The notes beneath the pieces are model-generated. The model was given only the letters and a program-made list of their open reading frames with translations. It was not told where the DNA came from and made no database searches. This document shows, piece after piece, positions 26,600 through 36,197 of a stretch of 64,000 nucleotides of DNA. Position 1 is the first letter of the stretch; every line of letters starts with the position of its first letter. This DNA comes from Sphingomonas hengshuiensis (lineage in GTDB: Bacteria > Pseudomonadota > Alphaproteobacteria > Sphingomonadales > Sphingomonadaceae), in NCBI RefSeq assembly GCF_000935025.1, contig NZ_CP010836.1, positions 682,001 through 746,000 of the forward strand, written 5' to 3'. The translations under genes were made by a program, and so were the position numbers.

Positions 26600-27924
26600 A
26601 TGCGTGGGATGACTCTCGCCTGCCTTTGCTCGACGTTGCTCCTGACGGGCACGCCGCTTCCGGGCGGTACCGCGCCGGTTCTTGCTGCCGTCGAAGCCGC
26701 GCCGCCCCTTTCGGTACGCGACGCCGATAGCGACGCGCCGAGCGCCAGCGATGCGCAGTCCGCGCTGAAGCCGCGCCCACGGATCGAATGGCGCAACGGC
26801 GTGCCCGTGCTCGTCTCGGCGGATGGCGGCACCAGCTTCCGGCTGTTGGGGCAGTTGATCGTGGATGCCGCCTCCACCAGCGGCGCCGGCGATCGCTCGC
26901 GTAACCGGCAGGACAGCGACGTGCGCGCCGCGCATCTCGGCTTTGCCGGCACCGTCGCCAACACGCTGGTCTATCAAGTGGAGACCGAATTCGCGAGCGG
27001 GTCTGCCGACGTCCTGTGGGCCCATGTCGGCTGGCGCGGCAAGATCGGGGCGTCACTGCCGACCTGCTGGCGGGCAACCTCCAGAACGATCGCAGCGTCG
27101 AGGGCAGTTCGGGCGGCGAGGCGCTGCCCTTTGTCGAGGCCAATTTCGTCGCGAGCGCGATTGCGCCCGATCGCGGCGGTTTCGGTTTCGGGGCGCAGGC
27201 GCGGCTGATCGGGGCGAACTGGCACGCCTCGGTCGCGGTGACCGGCGACGACATCGACGCGGCGCAGCCGCGGAGCGACGATCGCACCCTTCTGGCCCGC
27301 GCCCATTGGAACCCCATCAAGCGCGACGGCACGATCCTGCACCTGGGGGCGTGGACCTTTGACGAGAAATTCATCGGCGGGACGCGCAATCTCAGCGCCG
27401 GAGCCAATGTCGCGCACGGGCTGAACCCGCGCACGGTGCTGCGATCGCCGCAGCTTGCCGGCGCCACGGGCAACCATGGCGGCGGCGTCGAAGCCGGCGC
27501 GGTGGTTGGTCCCGTCTGGGTGATGGGCGAGGCGGGTCGCCGCGTGATCGACCTGCCCCAATCGGACGCGCGGACTGTCGCCAAGAGCCTGTCCGCCGGA
27601 TGGTTCGTGACCGGCGAGGCGCCTCCCTATGCGGCCGCCACCGGCGGCATCGGTCGCCCGATCGTCAAGCGATCGGTGTTCCAGGGGGGACGCGGGCAGG
27701 TGGAGCTTACCGCGCGCTATCAGGAAATCGATGTCCGTACGCCCGGTCTGCGCAGCACCGGTGCCAGCGCCACCGGCGGCGCCAACTGGTATCTGAGCGG
27801 CCTGATGCGCGTGATGGTCAATGCCACCGCGTGGCGCCTCACGCCCGACCGATCGCTGGTTGGCGCAGGCCGCCGCACCGATCGCGGCACGACCTTCGTG
27901 CTGCGCACCCAAATCGTCTTTTGA
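26600..27924 (+). pseudogene. Porin, OprO/OprP-like, interrupted by a one-base frameshift
   Basis: The first reading frame gives a signal peptide (MTLACLCSTLLLTGTPLPGG), then FRLLGQLIVDAAS and VRAAHLGFAGTVANTLVYQ, reaching HVGWRGKIG. At the GGGG run at 27047-27050 the homologous reading moves by one base and continues as VTADLLAGNLQNDRSVEGSS to a barrel ending TTFVLRTQIVF. Joined, it would be about 440 residues, a normal length for this porin family. One missing G explains it. It may be a real mutation or a sequencing error. It lies 23 bases before the chemoreceptor, so they may form an operon. Confidence 0.8.
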
Positions 27925-27947
27925 AGATCGCCCTAGAGGATCGCACA

Positions 27948-29801
27948 ATGTCCATAATCAGTCGTTTGAAGTTATCCGGGAAGCTGGTCGCCGCGTTCGC
28001 GGCGGTGATCCTGGTCGTGATCGCCTCGGGCGCTTATACCTATTCGTCGCTGACCAGCCTTGCGACCATTTCGGAATCCAATGCGAACAGCATCCAGGTG
28101 GCGCAGGACGGCGAAGCCATGCTGGGCGCCATCATTCAGCAGGAAAACGCGCTGCGAGGCTTCGCCATGCTGGGCCGCGAGGAACTGCTGGAGGAGTATA
28201 AGGCGAACATCAAGGCGTTCGAGACCGCAGCGACGAACTTCGAGGCCCGCACGAAATTGCCGGACCAGCAGCAACGGCTCCCCGACCTGCGCGCCGAGGT
28301 GAACGACCTCAACAATCGCCGCTTCGCCGAACTGATTTCGCTGGCGCGCAACCCCGCGACGCGGGCCCAGGCGCAGGAGATTTCGGGTCTCAAACAGCTT
28401 CCCAAGGTCCGCGCGATCAGCGGCGAGATCAAGGAACGCCAGCAGAAGGCAGTCGCGGAACAGCGCGATGCAATGACAGCCGCCAAGAATGGCGCGATGA
28501 TCGCGGTCCTTGTCGGGGCGGTGGGCGCAGTGGTGATCGCCGCGATGATGGCCTGGCTGCTCGCAGGCGCGATCGTCCGCCCGCTGGTCGGGATGACCGG
28601 CGTCATGACCCGGCTGGCCGATGGCGACACCAAGGTGGACGTGCCCGCGACCGATCGCGCCGACGAAGTGGGCGAGATGGCGAAGGCGATGCTCGTCTTC
28701 CGCGAGAATGCGCGCCAGAAGCAGATTGCCGATGCCGAAGCGGCAAAGGCGCAGGAGGATCAGAATTTCGTCACGGAGACGATTTCGCACAATCTCGACA
28801 TGGTGTCGCGCGGCGACCTGACGGCGACGATCACCGTCGAATTTCCCGCCGCCTATGGCAAGCTGCGCCAGAACTTCAACGACGCGATCTCGAATCTCCG
28901 CGAGTTGCTCGGATCGGTCGTGGAATCGGCGGCGGCAATCCGGACCGGCTCGTCGGAAATCGCCCAGGCGAGCGAAGACCTCGCCCGCCGCACCGAAGCA
29001 AACGCCGCAAGCCTGGAAGAAACCTCCGCGGCAATCGCGCAGATGGACCAGCGGCTCAAGGCGACCGCCGCATCCTCCGGCATGACGCTCGAGCGCGCAG
29101 ACGGTGCCATCACCACGGTTTCGGGCGGGCGCGCTATCGCCGACGACGCGATGCAGGCGATGAACCGCGTGTCGGACAGCGCCAAGGGCATCGACAGCGT
29201 GATCGAGGGTCTCGACAAGATCGCGTTCCAGACTCGGGTTCTCGCGATGAACGCCGCCGTCGAGGCGGGGCGCGCGGGTGAGGCGGGACGCGGCTTTGCG
29301 GTGGTTGCCGACCTGGTTTCCGCGCTGGCGATGCGCGCCGAGGAAGAGGCCGGCCGCGCCCGCGACCAGCTGACCGCCACGCAGAGCGACATTGGCTCGG
29401 CGGTGGGCATGGTCCAGCGCGTCGACGGCGCGCTGGCCAACATCACCGGCGATGTCGGCGAGGTCCATGCGCTGCTGAGCAGCATGGCCGCCGACAACCA
29501 GGCCCAGGCATCGGCAGTGACGCAGATTTCCGCCGCGATCGTCGCGATGGACACGGCGACCCAGCAAAATGCGGCGATGGTGGAAGAGACGTCCGCCGCC
29601 GCGCGGACGCTGAATTCCGAGGTCTTGACGCTGACCGAACAGGCGGAGCGCTTCAACATCGGCGCCGCCAACGGCGGGGGCAGCACCCGAGCGGTGCGTC
29701 AGCCCGTGACCCCCATGGTATCGAGCAGCCCGCGTCGGTCGAAAGTTGCCGCTGTTCCGATGGCGCAGATGGCGGGCGGGGACGACTGGACGACCTTCTG
29801 A
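27948..29801 (+). CDS. Methyl-accepting chemotaxis protein
   Basis: 617 residues. A first membrane helix (about 12-34), a periplasmic four-helix ligand domain (about 35-185), a second helix (about 186-210), a HAMP domain (about 211-265) and a long cytoplasmic signalling coil. The hairpin tip is recognisable as DKIAFQTRVLAMNAAVEAG followed by GEAGRGFAVVA (about 424-455). It ends GGDDWTTF, resembling a tail that could tether adaptation enzymes, though this is a guess. The ligand is unknown. Start at 27948 after an AGAGGA ribosome-binding site. Confidence 0.92.
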   Translation: MSIISRLKLSGKLVAAFAAVILVVIASGAYTYSSLTSLATISESNANSIQVAQDGEAMLGAIIQQENALRGFAMLGREELLEEYKANIKAFETAATNFEARTKLPDQQQRLPDLRAEVNDLNNRRFAELISLARNPATRAQAQEISGLKQLPKVRAISGEIKERQQKAVAEQRDAMTAAKNGAMIAVLVGAVGAVVIAAMMAWLLAGAIVRPLVGMTGVMTRLADGDTKVDVPATDRADEVGEMAKAMLVFRENARQKQIADAEAAKAQEDQNFVTETISHNLDMVSRGDLTATITVEFPAAYGKLRQNFNDAISNLRELLGSVVESAAAIRTGSSEIAQASEDLARRTEANAASLEETSAAIAQMDQRLKATAASSGMTLERADGAITTVSGGRAIADDAMQAMNRVSDSAKGIDSVIEGLDKIAFQTRVLAMNAAVEAGRAGEAGRGFAVVADLVSALAMRAEEEAGRARDQLTATQSDIGSAVGMVQRVDGALANITGDVGEVHALLSSMAADNQAQASAVTQISAAIVAMDTATQQNAAMVEETSAAARTLNSEVLTLTEQAERFNIGAANGGGSTRAVRQPVTPMVSSSPRRSKVAAVPMAQMAGGDDWTTF

Positions 29802-29821
29802 TCGTCCGTCCTGTAATCGGG

Positions 29822-29854
29822 AAGGGCCGGGATCGCTCCCGGCCCTTTTCTTTT
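29822..29854 (+). terminator. Rho-independent terminator after the chemoreceptor
   Basis: An 11-bp stem (AAGGGCCGGGA / TCCCGGCCCTT) with a TCGC loop is followed by TTTTCTTTT. Confidence 0.92.
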
Positions 29855-29908
29855 GTGTTGCGCGCCCTCTTCCTCAGGAGGCGGCGCGGGGCGACGGTGC
29901 TATGCGTC

Positions 29909-29968
29909 ACCCTCACCCTCCCACTCGGCTTTGCCGAGCGGGCCCCTCCCTCTCCCAATGGGAGAGGG
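29909..29968. repeat. GGGAGAGGG-type intergenic repeat, short copy
   Basis: CACCCTCACCCTCCC, an inverted CTCGGC/GCCGAG hairpin, then CCCTCTCCCAATGGGAGAGG. It shares the CCTCACCCT and CTCTCCCAA.GGGAGAG blocks with the larger element near 42.4 kb. It lies directly before recO. Confidence 0.65.
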
Positions 29969-30013
29969 GAAGATTGCATCGCCATTTGCCGCCCGCGCCC
30001 CTAGAACCCCTCC

Positions 30014-30745
30014 ATGCACCTTCGCGCCGAAGCCATTGTCCTGAGCGTGCGCGCGCATGGCGAGCATGGCGCGGTGGTGCGTGCGTTGACCGAGGCCGAC
30101 GGGTTGCAGCCGGGCTATGTCCCGGGCGGACGGTCGCGGGCGTTGCGCCCCGTCCTTCAGCCTTCGAACCTGGTGCAGGGCGAATGGCGCGCGCGGACCG
30201 ATGAGCAATTGGCGTCGCTCACCGTCGAGCTGATCCACAGCCGCGCGCCGTTGTTCGGCGAGGCGCTGCCCGCGGCGGCGCTGAGCTGGGCGACGGGGCT
30301 GACCGCGGCGGCGCTGCCCGACGGGCTGCCCTTTCCGCGGCTGCACGCTGCGCTGGACGGGGTGCTTGCGGCGATCGAGGCGGCGCCGGCGGCGCGCGGA
30401 TGGGCGGTGGCGATGGTACGGTACGAGCTGTTGCTGCTCGCCGAGCTGGGGTTCGGGCTCGACCTGGAGCATTGCGTCGCGACCGGCGCGCGCGAGGATC
30501 TGGCGTTCGTCAGCCCCAAGAGCGGGATCGCCGTGAGCCGCGCGGGGGCGGCGGGATATGAGGATCGGCTGTTGCGGATGCCGCCCTTCCTCACGGCGGG
30601 CGGCGCGGCGGAATGGGGCGACATTCTCGACGGGTTGCGGCTGACCGGGCATTTCCTCGCGCGCGACCTGCTGACCGGCAGGAGCGCCGATGTGCTGGCC
30701 GCGCGTGTCCGGCTGGTGGACCGGTTGCAGCGAGCAGTTGCGTAA
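30014..30745 (+). CDS. recO: DNA repair protein RecO
   Basis: 243 residues. The N-terminal OB-fold begins with [20 protein letters not shown] and continues through [21 protein letters not shown] helical C-terminal part contains [20 protein letters not shown] (about 139-158). RecO anneals single strands and loads RecA in the RecFOR pathway. No clear ribosome-binding site is seen. Confidence 0.9.
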   Translation: MHLRAEAIVLSVRAHGEHGAVVRALTEADGLQPGYVPGGRSRALRPVLQPSNLVQGEWRARTDEQLASLTVELIHSRAPLFGEALPAAALSWATGLTAAALPDGLPFPRLHAALDGVLAAIEAAPAARGWAVAMVRYELLLLAELGFGLDLEHCVATGAREDLAFVSPKSGIAVSRAGAAGYEDRLLRMPPFLTAGGAAEWGDILDGLRLTGHFLARDLLTGRSADVLAARVRLVDRLQRAVA

Positions 30746-30797
30746 CGCGGGCCGGGGCGGCAAAGCAGCGCCAAATTCGCTAGCCACAGGAGCGGGA

Positions 30798-31850
30798 ATG
30801 CCGCTGATTGCCATTCTTCCCGGCGACGGGATCGGACCCGAAGTCACCAGCCAGGCGCGCCGCGTCCTCGAAGCCCTTGGGCTCGACCTGCAATTCGAAG
30901 AAGCGCCGGTCGGGGGTGCGGGCTATCTGGCGGCGGGCAAGCCGCTTCCCGACGCGACGCTGGCGCTGGCCAAGCGCGCCGATGCGGTGCTGTTCGGCGC
31001 GATCGGCGACCCGCGTTTCGATGCGCTGGAGCGCCGGCTGCGGCCCGAGGCGGCGCTGCTGGCGATCCGCCGCGAGCTGGGGCTGTTCGCCAATCTGCGC
31101 CCCGCCACGCTGTTCGCCGGGCTGGAGGACGCATCGGCGCTCAAGCCCGAAGTCGTCGCGGGGCTCGATATCGTGATCGTCCGCGAGCTGACCGGCGACG
31201 TCTATTTCGGCGAGAAGGGCCATCGCACCACGATGGAGGGGCTGCGCCAGGGCTTCGACGTGATGTCCTATGACGAGGGCGAGGTCGAGCGGATCGCGCG
31301 CGTCGGGTTCGAGATGGCGAAGCGGCGCAAGAAGAAGCTGTGCTCGGTCGACAAGGCGAACGTGCTCGAGACGTCGCAGCTGTGGCGCGATGTCGTCAAT
31401 GAAATGAGCGTGCAATATCCTGACATCGAATTGACGCACATGTATGTCGATAACGCCGCGATGCAGCTTGTCCGACGCCCCACCGATTTCGACGTGATCG
31501 TTACCGGAAATCTGTTCGGCGATATCCTGTCCGACCAGGCCAGCATGTGCGCCGGGTCGATCGGGATGCTGCCGTCCGCCTCGCTGAGCGCGTGGAGCGG
31601 CGCCAACGGCATGTACGAGCCGATCCATGGCAGTGCCCCCGACATTGCCGGGCAGGGCAAGGCCAATCCGTGCGCCGCGATCCTGTCCGCCGCGATGCTG
31701 CTGCGCCATTCGCTGGTCGACGAAGCCTCGGCGCTGCGGATCGAGGCGGCGGTTGCCGCCGCGCTCGCCAAGGGCGCGCGTACCGCCGACCTGGGCGGCA
31801 GTCTGTCGACCAGTGCGATGGGCGATGCGGTACTGACGGAGCTTCAGTGA
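30798..31850 (+). CDS. leuB: 3-isopropylmalate dehydrogenase
   Basis: 350 residues starting [20 protein letters not shown]. Key motifs: the substrate-binding [12 protein letters not shown] (about 133-144), the catalytic Lys region [11 protein letters not shown], and metal-binding Asp residues in [18 protein letters not shown]. It oxidises 3-isopropylmalate in leucine synthesis. Strong CAGGAG ribosome-binding site. Its stop overlaps the GTG start of the glycosyltransferase gene. Confidence 0.97.
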   Translation: MPLIAILPGDGIGPEVTSQARRVLEALGLDLQFEEAPVGGAGYLAAGKPLPDATLALAKRADAVLFGAIGDPRFDALERRLRPEAALLAIRRELGLFANLRPATLFAGLEDASALKPEVVAGLDIVIVRELTGDVYFGEKGHRTTMEGLRQGFDVMSYDEGEVERIARVGFEMAKRRKKKLCSVDKANVLETSQLWRDVVNEMSVQYPDIELTHMYVDNAAMQLVRRPTDFDVIVTGNLFGDILSDQASMCAGSIGMLPSASLSAWSGANGMYEPIHGSAPDIAGQGKANPCAAILSAAMLLRHSLVDEASALRIEAAVAAALAKGARTADLGGSLSTSAMGDAVLTELQ

Positions 31851-32950
31851 CGCCCGACCTGCTCGAGCTTGCCGTCGTCGTTCCCACGTTCAACGAGCGG
31901 GCGAACGTCGCCACGCTCGTCGCGCGGCTGGACCAGGCGCTGGCCGGGCGCAACTGGGAGGCGATCTTCGTCGACGACGACAGCCCCGACGGCACCGCGC
32001 AGGCGGTGCGCGAGCTGGGGCGGATCGACAAGCGCGTGCGCGTGATCCAGCGGATCGGGCGGCGCGGGCTTTCGTCGGCGTGCATCGAGGGGATGTGCGC
32101 GACCGCGGCGCCGATCGTCGCAGTGATCGACGGCGACATGCAGCATGACGAGACGCTGCTGCCGCGGATGCTCGACGCGCTCCAGGCGGACGAGGCGCTC
32201 GACGTGGTCGTCGGATCGCGCTTCTGCGCGGGCGGCGGCACCGGCGAATGGGACCATGACCGCGTCGCCAAATCGGCGCTGGCGACCAGGCTGTCGCGCC
32301 GCGTGCTCAAGGCCGACCTGGGCGACCCGATGAGCGGCTTCTTCATGATCCGCACCGAGATCGTCCGGCGGCTGGTGCCGACGCTGTCGGGGATCGGGTT
32401 CAAGATCCTGCTCGACATCCTGACCGCGGCGCCCAAGCCGCTCAACTTCATCGAAATGCCCTATGTGTTCCGCACCCGGACCGAGGGCGAGAGCAAGCTC
32501 GATCATGTCGTGGCGATGGAATATCTGATCGCGCTGTACGACCGGATGTTCGGCAAGGTGATCCCGGTGCGGTTCGCGATGTTCTCCGCGATCGGCGCGC
32601 TGGGGGCGGGGGTGCATTTCCTGGTGCTGGGGGTGCTGTTCCTGCTCGCGGGGATGTCGTTCGTCACCGCGACGGTGATCGCGACGGTGTTCGCGATGAC
32701 CTTCAACTTCTTCCTGAACAACACGCTGACCTATCGCGAGCGGCGGTTGAAGGGGTTCAAGCAGCTGCTCGACGGATGGGTGATCTTCTGCGTCGTCTGC
32801 TCGGTGGGCGCGATCGCGAATGTCGGGATGGCGGCGTTCCTGCACAATGTGCAGCATGGCGACTGGCGGCTGTCGGCGATGGCCGGGATCGCGGTGGCGG
32901 CGGTGTGGAATTTCGTGCTGTCGTCGCGGTTTACCTGGGGGCGGTACTGA
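31847..32950 (+). CDS. Dolichol-phosphate-mannose synthase-like glycosyltransferase with GtrA domain
   Basis: 367 residues from a GTG overlapping the leuB stop. The N-terminal GT2 domain (about 1-235) has [12 protein letters not shown], the metal/nucleotide motif [13 protein letters not shown] and [10 protein letters not shown]. The C-terminal GtrA-like part (about 240-367) has four membrane helices and the [14 protein letters not shown] motif. It probably makes a polyprenyl-phosphate sugar and helps flip it across the inner membrane, supplying the PMT-like enzyme encoded just downstream on the other strand. Confidence 0.88.
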   Translation: MTPDLLELAVVVPTFNERANVATLVARLDQALAGRNWEAIFVDDDSPDGTAQAVRELGRIDKRVRVIQRIGRRGLSSACIEGMCATAAPIVAVIDGDMQHDETLLPRMLDALQADEALDVVVGSRFCAGGGTGEWDHDRVAKSALATRLSRRVLKADLGDPMSGFFMIRTEIVRRLVPTLSGIGFKILLDILTAAPKPLNFIEMPYVFRTRTEGESKLDHVVAMEYLIALYDRMFGKVIPVRFAMFSAIGALGAGVHFLVLGVLFLLAGMSFVTATVIATVFAMTFNFFLNNTLTYRERRLKGFKQLLDGWVIFCVVCSVGAIANVGMAAFLHNVQHGDWRLSAMAGIAVAAVWNFVLSSRFTWGRY

Positions 32951-32962
32951 CCGAGCGCAACG

Positions 32963-33039
32963 GTTCCCCTGCGCAGGCGGGGGGCCAGAGCCCCGAGCGG
33001 TTCGCCCGCGACTCTGGACCCCTGCCTGCGCAGGGGAAC
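32963..33039. repeat. Inverted repeat between convergent genes
   Basis: Perfect 16-bp arms GTTCCCCTGCGCAGGC and its inverse at 32963-32978 and 33024-33039, with inner CCAGAG/CTCTGG arms. It lies between the stops of the glycosyltransferase and PMT-like genes and could end transcription from both sides. Confidence 0.8.
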
Positions 33040-33045
33040 GGGGCC

Positions 33046-34344
33046 TCACCGCCAGCTCGTGAACCACATCCAGTGCGTGAACCCCTGCGAATCGCGTAAG
33101 GGCGAGGCGGCGAGGATCGGGTAGAAGTAGAGGAAGGCGATCAGCGCAGCGGCGGCGAACCATTCTTCGCGGCCCTTGTTCCGGCCTCGGTCGAAATGGT
33201 GGAAGGCGACTGCCAGCACCAGGCACAGGAAGATGCCCGACAGATGGTAGTAATAATAGAAGCCCAGCGATTTCGGGATGATCGCATAGAGCGCGACCGA
33301 CGCCGTCCATAGCAGCGCCACCGCCAGCGGATAGGCGGCGCGGCTGCGGAACCAGGCCCAGTAGCAGGCGAGCACCGCGACGAGTCCGCCCCACATGATC
33401 ACCGGATTGCCGATCAGCAGCACCCCGCGCTGCGCCCCGCGATCCCATTCGTAGAAATACCAGATCGGGCGGAGCATCAGCGGCCAGCTCCACCAGTCTG
33501 ACTGATAGGTGTGGCCGCGCAGCTTCTGCGTCTGGAGCGCGTACATGTCGAATTGCTGGGGGAGCAGGCTGGACCAGGTGAGCGGCTGGTTCGCGTAGAA
33601 GAAGGCGGGATAGAAGGTCGCGAAATAGACCGTGATGCTGACCGCGCCGAGGATCAGCAGCCCGGGCACGACGCCGAGCCCCGGCCAGTGCGGCTGGTCC
33701 TTGCCCGAAAAGGCGCTCGCGAGCGGCCGCTTCGCACGGCGGGCGTCGCGCAGCCGGATCGCGACAAAGGCGAGTGCGGCAAGCGCGACATAGGGGATCG
33801 CCGCCCACTTCACCGCGACTGCCAGCCCCATCAGCGCGCTGGCGCCGATCCAGCGGCCCAGCACCCGGCCCGGCGGCGCGCGCATCGCCCACAACATGAC
33901 GATCATCGCCCACAGCACGAAGGCGCCAAGGTACACGTCGAGCATCGCGGTGCGCGCCTGGACGAACAGCGTCTGGTTGAGCATCGCCAGCGCCGCGGCT
34001 ACCAGCGCGGCGCGCATCGACCCGAGCAGCAGCCAGACAAAGGCGAAGGCCCCGACCACGGTGGCGGTCCCCGCCAGCGTCGCGGTGATCCGCCAGCCGA
34101 ACGGATTGTCGCCGAGCGCGACGATGCCCGCGCCGATCAGCTCCTTGCCGAGCAGGGGGTGCTCGACATTGCGCGGCCCTTCGAGGTCGATCAGCGCCTG
34201 CGCGGCGGGCACATAATGCACTTCGTCGAACAGGATCCGACTCGGCTGGTCGAGGTGGAAGGTGAACAGCAACTGCGCGGCGAGGCCGATGAGGAGCGCG
34301 ACGAGGAGGGGCCGGGTGCCAAGGGCCTGGAGGCGAGCGAGCAT
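33046..34344 (-). CDS. PMT-family protein O-mannosyltransferase-like enzyme
   Basis: 432 residues with about ten membrane helices. The N-terminal periplasmic loop has the family acidic motif FDEVHYVPAAQALI and EHPLLGKELIG (about 39-70). A later large loop contains QSDWWSWPLMLRPIWYFYEW. PMT enzymes move mannose from a polyprenyl phosphate carrier onto exported proteins. The convergent neighbour encodes a matching Dpm1-like enzyme, which supports this role. Whether proteins or other glycans are the acceptor is not shown. Confidence 0.82.
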   Translation of the reverse strand: MLARLQALGTRPLLVALLIGLAAQLLFTFHLDQPSRILFDEVHYVPAAQALIDLEGPRNVEHPLLGKELIGAGIVALGDNPFGWRITATLAGTATVVGAFAFVWLLLGSMRAALVAAALAMLNQTLFVQARTAMLDVYLGAFVLWAMIVMLWAMRAPPGRVLGRWIGASALMGLAVAVKWAAIPYVALAALAFVAIRLRDARRAKRPLASAFSGKDQPHWPGLGVVPGLLILGAVSITVYFATFYPAFFYANQPLTWSSLLPQQFDMYALQTQKLRGHTYQSDWWSWPLMLRPIWYFYEWDRGAQRGVLLIGNPVIMWGGLVAVLACYWAWFRSRAAYPLAVALLWTASVALYAIIPKSLGFYYYYHLSGIFLCLVLAVAFHHFDRGRNKGREEWFAAAALIAFLYFYPILAASPLRDSQGFTHWMWFTSWR

Positions 34345-34603
34345 GGCGCGACGCTAGCCGATCGCGTAGCGGGCTGGAAGGCGGCAAAGATGCGGGATCG
34401 GGGAAGTCCGGGCGGGTGGGACGACCTGGGACCGGAGACCTTGGTCGACCCACCCTTTGGAATGAAGCGTCGAAACGCTTGCTGTGTTGATACTAGCACG
34501 CTGCGTGCCAGGCGCAAACAAAGATGCTATTACAAACTGTTGCGTGATTAATGGGCCATCGGACCCCGGCCAAAGTGTAAACTGTGCCGACAGGTGCGGC
34601 GCG

Positions 34604-35413
34604 CTACAGCCCCTGCGCCGCCAGCGAGAATTTCGATCCGTTGACCCAGCCTTGCCCCATCGCGATCGTGCCCTTGCGGTTGATCACGACATGCTGCCAG
34701 CGCGGATCGGCGGTCTTCGAGCGCAGATAGGTCATGCACAGGATCGGGAGCTTCTCCGCGTCGGTTTGGTTGCGCCACAGGGCCGCATTCTTGGCGGCGT
34801 CGGTGGCGTGGCCGCTGGTGCCCTTTATCCCCGCCATGAAGTCGCAGATCACGTCGTCGGCCTTGCCCGGCGCGCTCGCTGCGATGAAGGCGCGCATCTT
34901 GGCCGGAGTGAGGCCCTCCAGCGATCCGTTCTGCGTGACAATGTCGAAGAACCAGCAGAACAGCCGCTTGGTCGGCGCGGCGCCGCCGTCTTCCTTTGCC
35001 CATGCGGTCGCGCGGTCGAATGCCGTCTGCGCCTTGCCCGAAATGCGCTTGTCCTGTTCGGCGCGCATCTGCGGCGTGCCCATCAGCGCGCGCAGTTCGG
35101 CGAGCGGCGTGGCGCGCAGCCGGGTGCCGGTCTGCCAGCTGCGGACAATCGTCAGGCCCGAGCCGATGCCGCCGGTGCAGGCGGTCCACATCTGGGCGCC
35201 GATCGTCGGCATCGCCGCCAGCACGACCGGGCGCCCGACCGCGACCACCATCGGCTGGAGCGAGTTCTTGCCGATATTCCATTGCAGCGCGCCGCACGAA
35301 ATCCCCATGCCGTCGAAATCGCCCGAGACGCCCTGATACGGGTCGCCCTGGGTTTCGAAATGCGGCGTGATCTGGACGGCGGCGGCGACCCAGTTGGCGG
35401 GCGGCGGGGGCAT
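34604..35413 (-). CDS. Uncharacterised protein with GALQWN motif, possibly lysozyme-like
   Basis: 269 residues starting MPPPPANWVAAAVQITPHFE, with a GGGAGAA ribosome-binding site. The segment GDFDGMGISCGALQWNIGKN (about residues 30-49) resembles proteins often linked to peptidoglycan-binding domains and thought to be lysozyme-like. No signal peptide is evident. It contains several scattered cysteines. Function is unproven. It is one of two cell-wall-type genes here, the other being the fragment at the left edge. Confidence 0.6.
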   Translation of the reverse strand: MPPPPANWVAAAVQITPHFETQGDPYQGVSGDFDGMGISCGALQWNIGKNSLQPMVVAVGRPVVLAAMPTIGAQMWTACTGGIGSGLTIVRSWQTGTRLRATPLAELRALMGTPQMRAEQDKRISGKAQTAFDRATAWAKEDGGAAPTKRLFCWFFDIVTQNGSLEGLTPAKMRAFIAASAPGKADDVICDFMAGIKGTSGHATDAAKNAALWRNQTDAEKLPILCMTYLRSKTADPRWQHVVINRKGTIAMGQGWVNGSKFSLAAQGL

Positions 35414-35622
35414 GGCGATTCTCCCAATGAGGCGGCCTCCGCCCGCATCGGGATGCGGCGGCGGGGCGGCTGGATTTTCGAAGACGCGAGTCACTAGCCC
35501 GCGGCTGCGACTCTCTCGCTGGGCGTGCCGAGTTTCGTGCAGCCTGCCCGGAAATGCAAATGTGGCCTCGCGCCGGTCGCAGGGGCGATTGCAGATGAAC
35601 TCGCGCACTTATTTTTTACGTC

Positions 35623-35713
35623 GTCATGCTGAACTTGGTTCAGCATCCAACGCGCAAAACGCGCGGGATTCGCCCGTGGAAGGTTGGACCCTGAAACGAG
35701 TTCAGGGTGACGG
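35623..35713. repeat. REP-like palindrome, type A copy 1
   Basis: Begins GTCATGCTGAACTTGGTTCA and ends with the inverse GAGTTCAGGGTGACGG. The first 30 bases are identical to the copy at 61863. It fills much of the 415-base gap before the BlaI-type regulator; the rest of that gap holds only the operator region. Confidence 0.85.
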
Positions 35714-35781
35714 GCAGTAGAGAAGGCGACGCCCGATCCTTATCGATTCCCCTGCGGCATTCACCCGCCGTTCAGCCCATT

Positions 35782-35816
35782 GACTACAGACGTAATCATC
35801 GATTACAGACGTAGTC
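35782..35816 (+). promoter_or_regulatory. Double BlaI-type operator overlapping a promoter
   Basis: The decamer TACAGACGTA occurs twice, at 35785-35794 and 35804-35813, inside a near-symmetric 35-bp region bounded by GACTAC and GTAGTC. BlaI/MecI repressors bind TACA/TGTA dyads. A possible -35 TTGACT at 35780-35785 and a -10 near 35803-35808 lie inside it, 21 bases before the regulator start, so binding would block the promoter and autoregulate the operon. Confidence 0.75.
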
Positions 35817-35828
35817 AGCGAGGGACCG

Positions 35829-36197
35829 ATGACCGAACGTATCAGTGACGCCGAACATGCCGTGATGGAAGTGTTGTGGGACGAATCGCCGCTGTCCGCG
35901 CAGGATGTCGTCGAGCGCGTGCCCGCCGATCGCGGCTGGAGTGCGAACACGGTCAAGACGCTGCTGGGGCGGCTGCTCGCCAAGTCGATCATCGCGCATG
36001 AGGAGGAGGGGCGGCGTTATCTTTACCGCCCGCTGGTGGCGCGCGGCGACTATGTCGCGGGCGAATCGCGGCGGCTGATGGACCGGCTGTTCGGGGGCAA
36101 GCTGACGCCGCTGGTCGCGCATCTGGCGGAGCGCGATGCGATCACCGACCAGGACATCGCCGAGATCGAGGCGCTGCTGAAGGATCTGAAATCATGA
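35829..36197 (+). CDS. blaI: BlaI/MecI/CopY-family repressor
   Basis: 122 residues starting MTERISDAEHAVMEVLWDES. The winged helix has GWSANTVKTLLGRLLAKSII (about 36-55) and the wing EEGRRYLYRPL; the C-terminal helix (DQDIAEIEALLKDL) forms the dimer. Its stop overlaps the next gene's start (ATGA). In known systems the membrane peptidase cleaves this repressor when a signal is sensed. The gene symbol denotes family, not a proven lactamase target; none is nearby. Confidence 0.9.
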   Translation: MTERISDAEHAVMEVLWDESPLSAQDVVERVPADRGWSANTVKTLLGRLLAKSIIAHEEEGRRYLYRPLVARGDYVAGESRRLMDRLFGGKLTPLVAHLAERDAITDQDIAEIEALLKDLKS

